Of a DNA stretch of 64,000 bases, positions 59,292 to 64,000 are shown one piece after another. The translations under genes were made by a program, and so were the position numbers. The stretch spans positions 1 through 64,000 of the forward strand of contig JBEPUW010000016.1 in assembly GCA_041691315.1 (NCBI GenBank). Direction: 5' to 3'. The stretch is from Poindextera sp041691315. GTDB taxonomy: Bacteria > Pseudomonadota > Alphaproteobacteria > Caulobacterales > Caulobacteraceae. The stretch's first letter is position 1. Each line of letters starts with the position of its first letter. The notes below the pieces were generated by a model. It was not told the DNA's origin. It did no database searches and was given only the letters and a program-made list of their open reading frames with translations.

Positions 59292-59678
59292 ATGACCGAA
59301 CAAGAGCATCTGGACCTGGCGGACCGCTTCCTGACCGGCGTGCAGGCCGGCGACCAGGAGGCGGTGCGCGCCTGCTACGCCCCGGACGCCAGGATCTGGC
59401 ACAATTTCGATGACGTCGAGCAGACGGTCGACGAGAACATGCGCACGCTGCGCTGGATGGCGCGCACCCTACCCGACCGCCGCTATCGGGTGCTGCGCCG
59501 CGAGGCGCTGAAGGACGGCTTTTTGCAGCAGCACGTGCTTGAGGCGACGCTGCCGGACGGAACCGCCTGGGCCATGCCGGCCTGCGTGGTGGTGCGAGCC
59601 AAGGACGGCCTGATCGTCAGGCTGGATGAATATCTCGACTCCGCTCACGCCGCCGTGCTCCAGACCATCGGCCGCTAG
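59292..59678 (+). CDS. NTF2/SnoaL-like family protein
   Basis: Protein of 128 residues with a SnoaL/limonene-epoxide-hydrolase-like fold: HLDLADRFLTGVQAGDQEAV, CYAPDARIWHNFDDVEQTV with His/Asp candidates, and a C-terminal GLIVRLDEYLDSAHAAVLQ. It starts two bases after the SDR stop and ends 17 bp before the MDR gene, so it is the middle gene of that operon. Function unknown; in such pairs the SnoaL protein often acts on the product of the SDR. Confidence 0.85.
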   Translation: MTEQEHLDLADRFLTGVQAGDQEAVRACYAPDARIWHNFDDVEQTVDENMRTLRWMARTLPDRRYRVLRREALKDGFLQQHVLEATLPDGTAWAMPACVVVRAKDGLIVRLDEYLDSAHAAVLQTIGR

Positions 59679-59695
59679 CAACAAGGAAACCCATC

Positions 59696-60823
59696 ATGTC
59701 GACCGAAGGCCTGCAACTGCGCTCCCTGGTCAAGAAGAGCGGCGAACTGGAGCTGTCGCTGGTCTCCGTGCCCGTGCCCGACCCGGCGGCGGACGAGGTG
59801 GTGGTGCGCATCGAAGCCGCGCCGATCAACCCGTCCGACCTCGGCCTGTTGCTGAGCGCGGCGGATATGCGCACCGCCAAGGTCGCGGGAACCAAGGACA
59901 GTCCCGTTGTCACGGCGACCATCCCCGAGCGCTTCATGCGCGCCATGGCCGGTCGGCTGGACGAGTCCATGCCGGTGGGCAACGAGGGCGCGGGCGTGGT
60001 GGTCCAGGCCGGCTCATCCACCGGCGCCCAGGCGTTGCTGGGCCGGACGGTCGCCGTCCTCGGCGGCGCGACTTATGCGCAGTACAAGACGGTGAAGGCC
60101 GCCGATTGCCTGCTGCTGCTGGAAGGCACGACGCCGGAAGAAGGTGCGTCCTGCTTCGTCAATCCGCTGACCACGCTGGGCATGATCGGCACCATGCGCC
60201 TGGAAGGCCACACCGCGCTCGTGCATACCGCCGCCGCCTCCAACCTCGGCCAGATGCTGTGCAAGCTGTGCGCCGAGGAGAAGATCGAACTGGTCAACAT
60301 CGTGCGCAGCGAAGAGCAGGAAGCCATCCTGCGCGGCATCGGCGCGACCCACATCTGCAATTCGACCGCGCCCAGCTTCGTCAGCGACCTGACCGAGGCG
60401 CTGATGGCCACCGGCGCGACCCTAGCCTTCGACGCCATCGGAGGCGGCAAGCTGGCCGGCCAGATCCTCGGCGCCATGGAGGTCGCCGCCAACCGCCGGA
60501 TGACCACCTACAGCCGCTACGGATCGACCACCTACAAGCAGGTCTATATCTACGGCGGCCTCGACACCGGGCCGACCGAGCTGAACCGCGCCTTCGGCAT
60601 GGCCTGGGGTCTGGGCGGCTGGCTCTTGACGCCCTTCCTGATGAAGATCGGCGCGGCCGAGGGCCAGAAGCTGCGCGAGCGGGTGGCGGCGGAACTGAAG
60701 ACCACCTTCGCCAGCCACTACACCCAGACCGTGTCGCTGGCCGGGGCGCTGCAGCCGGACGCCATCGCCGCCTACAACCGCCGCGCCACCGGCGAGAAGT
60801 ACTTGATCAACCCGAATGCCTAG
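59696..60823 (+). CDS. Zinc-binding-dehydrogenase-family (MDR) protein
   Basis: MDR-fold protein of 375 residues. The N-terminal GroES-like domain has the D-E-V-V-V-R-I-E-A-A-P-I-N-P-S-D motif and MPVGNEGAGVVVQAG; the Rossmann domain has AASNLGQMLCKLC (the A-x-x-x-x-G type) and the substrate loop. The catalytic and structural zinc cysteines of alcohol dehydrogenases are not visible, so it is nearer the quinone oxidoreductase/trans-2-enoyl reductase branch. It is preceded by AAGGA about 6 bp before its ATG and is the last gene of the SDR operon. Confidence 0.88.
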   Translation: MSTEGLQLRSLVKKSGELELSLVSVPVPDPAADEVVVRIEAAPINPSDLGLLLSAADMRTAKVAGTKDSPVVTATIPERFMRAMAGRLDESMPVGNEGAGVVVQAGSSTGAQALLGRTVAVLGGATYAQYKTVKAADCLLLLEGTTPEEGASCFVNPLTTLGMIGTMRLEGHTALVHTAAASNLGQMLCKLCAEEKIELVNIVRSEEQEAILRGIGATHICNSTAPSFVSDLTEALMATGATLAFDAIGGGKLAGQILGAMEVAANRRMTTYSRYGSTTYKQVYIYGGLDTGPTELNRAFGMAWGLGGWLLTPFLMKIGAAEGQKLRERVAAELKTTFASHYTQTVSLAGALQPDAIAAYNRRATGEKYLINPNA

Positions 60824-60907
60824 CCCTCATGGTAATCGCGGCGGCGTTCCCGTCGCAGACACCTGAAAGGGGATGCGCTGGCCGGCGTCCTGAGCGATCC
60901 TTGTGTC

Positions 60908-61747
60908 ATGATCCGCATCGACGACCAGCTGCTTGCCCGGATCACGCCCGCCCTGGCCGGCGTGCCGGGCGTTGCGGCCGTCGTGCTCGGCGGTTCGCGT
61001 GCGCGTGGAACTGAGACCGAGACCTCCGACTACGACCTCGGGCTCTATTTCCGCCGCGGGCGTCCGCTCGAAAGCGAGGCGCTTCTTCAGGCCATGAGAC
61101 CTCTGGTGGACGACCCCGAAACGGCGGCGGTCACGCCCATCGGCGAGTGGGGTCCGTGGATCGTTGGCGGGGGCTGGCTGCGCATTGACGGCAAGAAGGT
61201 GGACATCCTCTACCGTGAGATCGAAGCGGTGGGCGAGGTCATTGCCGATGCGTCCGCAGGCCGAATCTCCATGCATTACCAGCCAGGTCATCCGCACGGC
61301 TTCTGCTCCGCGCACTGGATGGGGGAGGTGGCGCTCTCCCGGCCGCTGCACGATCCAGATGGCGCGGTCGCCGAGCTAAAGGCGAGAACGCAGCCCTATC
61401 CTCGGGCGCTGGCCCAGGCATTGATCGGCACGTTTCTTTGGGAAGTCGGGTTCAGCGTTGAAAACGCGCGGCTCGGCGCGGCCCGGGGTGACCCGAACCA
61501 TGTCGCGGGTTGCGCCTACCGGGCGCTCTGCTGCGCCGCCCAGGTCCTGTTCGCGTTGAACGCCCGATATCTCATCAACGAGAAGGCCGCGCTGGGGGAG
61601 GCGCAAGGGTTCCCGTGCACGCTCGCCGACCTGTCCGGCCGCGTCGATGCGATTTGGGGCGCAATTGGCCGGCGCGATTTCGAGCCGGCGCTTGAGACCC
61701 TCCTGCGCTTGGACTCCGACCTGCGCGCCCGCTGCGCCGGCGCCTAG
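60908..61747 (+). CDS. Nucleotidyltransferase-domain protein
   Basis: Protein of 279 residues with a MNT-type minimal nucleotidyltransferase domain: Gly29-Ser30 and the Asp41-x-Asp43 pair in LGGSRARGTETETSDYDLG, with a further acidic strand KKVDILYRE. The C-terminal half is helical (CAYRALCCAAQVLFALNAR). This resembles DUF4037-type nucleotidyltransferases rather than a toxin-antitoxin MNT/HEPN pair, because the two parts are in one chain and no partner gene is next to it. It would transfer a nucleoside monophosphate to an unknown acceptor. The ATG at 60908 stands alone on the plus strand. Confidence 0.82.
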   Translation: MIRIDDQLLARITPALAGVPGVAAVVLGGSRARGTETETSDYDLGLYFRRGRPLESEALLQAMRPLVDDPETAAVTPIGEWGPWIVGGGWLRIDGKKVDILYREIEAVGEVIADASAGRISMHYQPGHPHGFCSAHWMGEVALSRPLHDPDGAVAELKARTQPYPRALAQALIGTFLWEVGFSVENARLGAARGDPNHVAGCAYRALCCAAQVLFALNARYLINEKAALGEAQGFPCTLADLSGRVDAIWGAIGRRDFEPALETLLRLDSDLRARCAGA

Positions 61748-61749
61748 TC

Positions 61750-61774
61750 GGCGCGGCCAATTAACCGCCGCGCC
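61750..61774 (+). terminator. Short stem-loop after the nucleotidyltransferase gene
   Basis: GGCGCGGC (61750-61757) and GCCGCGCC (61767-61774) pair in a perfect 8-bp stem with a 9-base AT-rich loop, directly after the nucleotidyltransferase stop. No T-run follows, so termination would be weak. It separates that gene from the GMC gene at 61873. Confidence 0.35.
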
Positions 61775-61872
61775 GCCGAGAAGCACCGATCGAATTGGGC
61801 GGGGCGACGGCGCCCGCAGAACCGGCTAAGTCTGGCCCACCAAGACGCGCGAGACGAATTGGGGGGGAAACG

Positions 61873-63726
61873 ATGTCGGACACCTATGACTTTATCGTCG
61901 TTGGCGGCGGCTCGGCGGGCGCTGCGATCGCCTCGCGGCTGAGCGAGGATCCGGCCTGCCGTGTCGCCCTGGTCGAGGCTGGCGAGCGGCCGCCGGAACG
62001 CGAACAGATGCCGGCCGCCTGCGCCAGCCTGCAGCTGGACCCCGCCACCGACTGGATGTTCACCGCCGACCCGGGCAAGGCCGGGCGCGGCTTGCACGGC
62101 AAGCGCATGCCGGTGCCGCGCGGCAAGATGCTCGGCGGCTCGTCCGGCATCAACTACATGGTCTATGTCCGCGGCCATCCGGGCGATTTCGACGGCTGGG
62201 CCAGGCGCGGCGCGAGCGGCTGGACCTATGCCGAGACCCTGCCCTATTTCCGCAAGATCGAGGACTTCGCCGCCTCCAACGAGATCAGCATCGACCGCGA
62301 GGCGCATGCCGAGGGCGGACCGGTCGGCGTCGGCGTGCGCTCGCCGGTCATCCCCGCCTCGCGCGCCTTCGTGGAGGCGGCGGGCGCGGCCGGCATCCCG
62401 CGCGGCGACTATAACGGCCGCGACCGCGGCGGCCCGACCGGCGTCGCCTCGCTGGTGCAGACCAACACCCGCAAAGGCAAGCGATCGAGCACCTATCACG
62501 CCTTCCTGGAGGGCGAGGCCGAGGGCAGGCCCAACCTGACCATCGTCACCGGCGCGCATGTGACGCGCGTGCTGCTCGACGGCGAAGGCGCGGGCCTGAC
62601 CGCCAAGGGCATCGAGTACCGCACCGCCGGTGGCGAAACCCGCGCGCTTCACGCCGCCAGGGAGGTCATCCTCAGCGCCGGCGCGGTCGGCTCGCCGCAC
62701 CTTCTGATGCTGTCGGGCATCGGACCCAGGCGCGAGCTGGAAGCCGTCGACATCGCCTGCCGCCACGACCTGCCAGACGTCGGCAAGCATCTGAAGGACC
62801 ACATCCAGTGCGCCATGTTCTTCCCGGCGCCGGGCGTCGGCGTCGCCATGGCCGAGATCGGCGTCTCCGCCGGCCCCGACGCGCTGCGGGCGCCCGCCGG
62901 CCCCCTGCCCGCCGATCCTGCCGACGACCACGCCCTGTCGCCCGAACTGGCCGGGCTGAAGGCCGAGGCCGAGCGGCGTGTCGGCGAATGGCTGGAGACC
63001 GGCTCCAGCCTGGTTTCGTCATCGCTCTATGACGGCATCGCCTTCTATTCGACCGGGCTTGGCGACGCGCACAGCCACGACGCCCAGATCGGCTTCATCC
63101 CCACCGGCTATAACGAAGACCTGTTCGGCACGCGGCTGAACATAGACACCTCGACCTATTTCGCCGATCCGGTCGCCAGCCTGGCGGCCGACCAGGAAAG
63201 CATCATCATGCTGGCCAACCCGGTGCTGCCACACAGCGAGGGCGAACTGGTCATCGAGAGCGCTGATCCGGCCGTACCGCCCTCGATCCACATGAACTAT
63301 TTCGCCGATCCGTACGATCTGAAGGTGATGGTCGCGGTCATGCGCCGCTGCATCGAGGTCGTGGAGAACTGGCCAGGACCGACCAAGCCCGGCGGGCTCA
63401 ACGTGCCGCCGCTTTTGGCCAAAAAGCACGGCTACAAGCCTGGCGAGCGGCCCAGCGACGCCCTGCTCGAGGCGATGGCGCTGCACTATGCGACGACGGT
63501 CTATCACCTGTCCTGCACCTGCCGCATCGGCAGCGTCGTCGACCCGCGCCTGCGGGTCTTCGGGGTCGCGAACCTCCGCGTCGCCGACGCCAGCATCATG
63601 CCCGAGATCGTCAGCGGCAACACCAACGCCGCCTCGATCATGATCGGCGAGAAGGCCGCCGAAATGATCGCCAGCGACAACGGCGTGAAGCTGAAGACCT
63701 TCGTGGGTGAGAACGCTCGCTCCTAG
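61873..63726 (+). CDS. GMC-family FAD oxidoreductase (choline-dehydrogenase-like)
   Basis: Flavoenzyme of 617 residues with the FAD motif VVGGGSAGAAIASRL near residue 10, MLGGSSGINYMVYVRGHPGD as the flavin-binding loop, GAVGSPHLLMLSGIGPR, and the C-terminal HLSCTCRIGSVVDPRLRVFG with catalytic-type His and the NTNAASIMIGEKAAE end. Usual family members have H-P-x-G-T-C-R-M-G; here Ser and Cys occupy the P-x-G-T positions. It is about 60-80 residues longer than standard because of an insertion around residues 315-385 rich in Ala, Asp and Pro (PADPADDHALSPELAG). The substrate is unknown. It is the last high-GC gene before the compositional drop. Confidence 0.9.
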   Translation: MSDTYDFIVVGGGSAGAAIASRLSEDPACRVALVEAGERPPEREQMPAACASLQLDPATDWMFTADPGKAGRGLHGKRMPVPRGKMLGGSSGINYMVYVRGHPGDFDGWARRGASGWTYAETLPYFRKIEDFAASNEISIDREAHAEGGPVGVGVRSPVIPASRAFVEAAGAAGIPRGDYNGRDRGGPTGVASLVQTNTRKGKRSSTYHAFLEGEAEGRPNLTIVTGAHVTRVLLDGEGAGLTAKGIEYRTAGGETRALHAAREVILSAGAVGSPHLLMLSGIGPRRELEAVDIACRHDLPDVGKHLKDHIQCAMFFPAPGVGVAMAEIGVSAGPDALRAPAGPLPADPADDHALSPELAGLKAEAERRVGEWLETGSSLVSSSLYDGIAFYSTGLGDAHSHDAQIGFIPTGYNEDLFGTRLNIDTSTYFADPVASLAADQESIIMLANPVLPHSEGELVIESADPAVPPSIHMNYFADPYDLKVMVAVMRRCIEVVENWPGPTKPGGLNVPPLLAKKHGYKPGERPSDALLEAMALHYATTVYHLSCTCRIGSVVDPRLRVFGVANLRVADASIMPEIVSGNTNAASIMIGEKAAEMIASDNGVKLKTFVGENARS

Positions 63727-63761
63727 CGTTGGACGCCGATCGAGGGGAGTCTTGAGCCCGT

Positions 63762-63789
63762 TTGACAATCACGATCACGGCATTACTCT
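63762..63789 (+). promoter_or_regulatory. Possible sigma-70 promoter before the purC-like fragment
   Basis: TTGACA at 63762-63767 is a perfect -35 box; TACTCT at 63784-63789, 16 bases later, is a poor -10 box. It would start transcription about 75-80 bp before the ATG at 63871. The perfect -35 and the low-GC setting differ from the rest of the window. Confidence 0.3.
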
Positions 63790-63870
63790 GCTTGGGAGAC
63801 TCATTCACCATCGCACGAGCACTCCCATGCCGCTTCGGCGCGGGCGACGTCTTCCTATTGCGGGTCGCAG

Positions 63871-64000
63871 ATGCTTCAGGCCAGTCAATTCGAGCCATAT
63901 TTACGCAACCGCATTTGGGAGACAGACCTTCACCCGCTTCAACTCATGGGAAGGGCAAAGGTTCGCGATAACTACTTACTTCCGGACGGCAATATGCTGA
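63871..64000 (+). CDS. purC: Start of a SAICAR synthase (PurC), cut by the window end
   Basis: An ATG at 63871 opens 43 codons that continue past the window end: MLQASQFEPYLRNRIWETDL, then an H-P-L-Q-L-M-G-R-A-K-V-R-D-N-Y-L-L-P-D-G segment. K-V-R-D-N-Y followed by an acidic-glycine turn is the N-terminal signature of phosphoribosylaminoimidazole-succinocarboxamide synthase (usually R-G-K-V-R-D), the eighth step of purine synthesis. By my count, 65 of its 130 bases are G or C, against roughly 70% in the gene before it, and its codons differ (TTA, ATA-type and CAA use). Either the organism's purC is atypical, it was acquired, or the sequence beyond about 63730 comes from another genome. Confidence 0.6.
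   Translation, partial: MLQASQFEPYLRNRIWETDLHPLQLMGRAKVRDNYLLPDGNML

Noticed and set aside
60908..61747. Nucleotidyltransferase as part of a MNT/HEPN toxin-antitoxin pair
   Set aside because: No separate HEPN partner lies on either side; the helical half is in the same chain and the gene is solitary.
63762..63971. 69-residue plus-strand open frame overlapping the purC-like start
   Set aside because: No family resemblance; the other frame from 63871 carries the K-V-R-D signature and is preferred.
1..64000. tRNA, rRNA, CRISPR arrays, transposases, restriction or phage-defence genes
   Set aside because: Intergenic gaps were read on both strands; no cloverleaf-like, spaced-repeat or transposase sequence was recognised.

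Overview
The window is high-GC DNA from an alphaproteobacterium, most likely Caulobacterales (Caulobacteraceae or Phenylobacterium-like). The case rests on codon use, a DUF2336 protein beside a single-domain Hpt protein, a fused indolepyruvate:ferredoxin oxidoreductase, an OprB-type porin relic, TonB-dependent uptake, and EcfG-type (GGAAC-N16-CGTT) promoter sequences. Both ends look abnormal. Bases 1-104 are almost pure C/G runs, followed by a fragment of a host-attachment-family gene joined to an N-terminally truncated P-type ATPase. The last ~240 bases drop to about 50% GC and contain what looks like the start of purC. The sequence may therefore come from an assembled contig with artefactual or recombined ends.

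Layout. (a) 0.1-7.2 kb: truncated P-type proton ATPase facing an adh-xfp-ackA operon, a phosphoketolase/acetate-kinase fermentative bypass. (b) 7.2-7.7 kb: AT-richer gap with no convincing gene. (c) 7.7-10.4 kb: doxX-cupin-SMP30-VOC operon. (d) 10.7-16 kb: porin relic, lipoprotein, TonB-dependent receptor, and a divergent sensor kinase (frameshifted at its H-box) with its LuxR-type response regulator. (e) 16-26 kb: a GMC oxidoreductase, then ctaG, a PQQ dehydrogenase with lanthanide-type ligands, a lipoprotein cytochrome c, and a coxMNOP-like terminal oxidase with two more cytochromes c. (f) 26-32 kb: SMP-30 lactonase, pyruvate-oxidase-like enzyme, and a membrane protein / gluconate-dehydrogenase-gamma-like / GMC trio. 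(g) 32-37 kb: GT4 glycosyltransferase, glycogen-debranching-type enzyme and SDR, divergent from a small operon ending in a cytochrome b-molybdopterin fusion. (h) 39-64 kb: ordinary chromosomal genes, including a TetR regulator with a tandem operator, indolepyruvate:ferredoxin oxidoreductase, thiolase, acyl-CoA dehydrogenase, arfB, nadK, Hpt, Nudix, SDR/MDR enzymes and another GMC oxidoreductase.

How it fits together. Regions (a) to (g) read as an accessory respiration, fermentation and stress island. Periplasmic sugar or alcohol oxidation (PQQ dehydrogenase, GMC/gamma pair, lactonases) would feed lipoprotein and soluble cytochromes c and a non-canonical oxidase. The oxidase keeps all haem and copper ligands but lacks the usual D-channel glutamate and K-channel lysine. 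Two perfect EcfG-type promoters, one in a self-overlapping divergent arrangement, plus weaker matches suggest control of much of this island by the general stress response. No tRNA, rRNA, CRISPR array, transposase or integrase gene was found.
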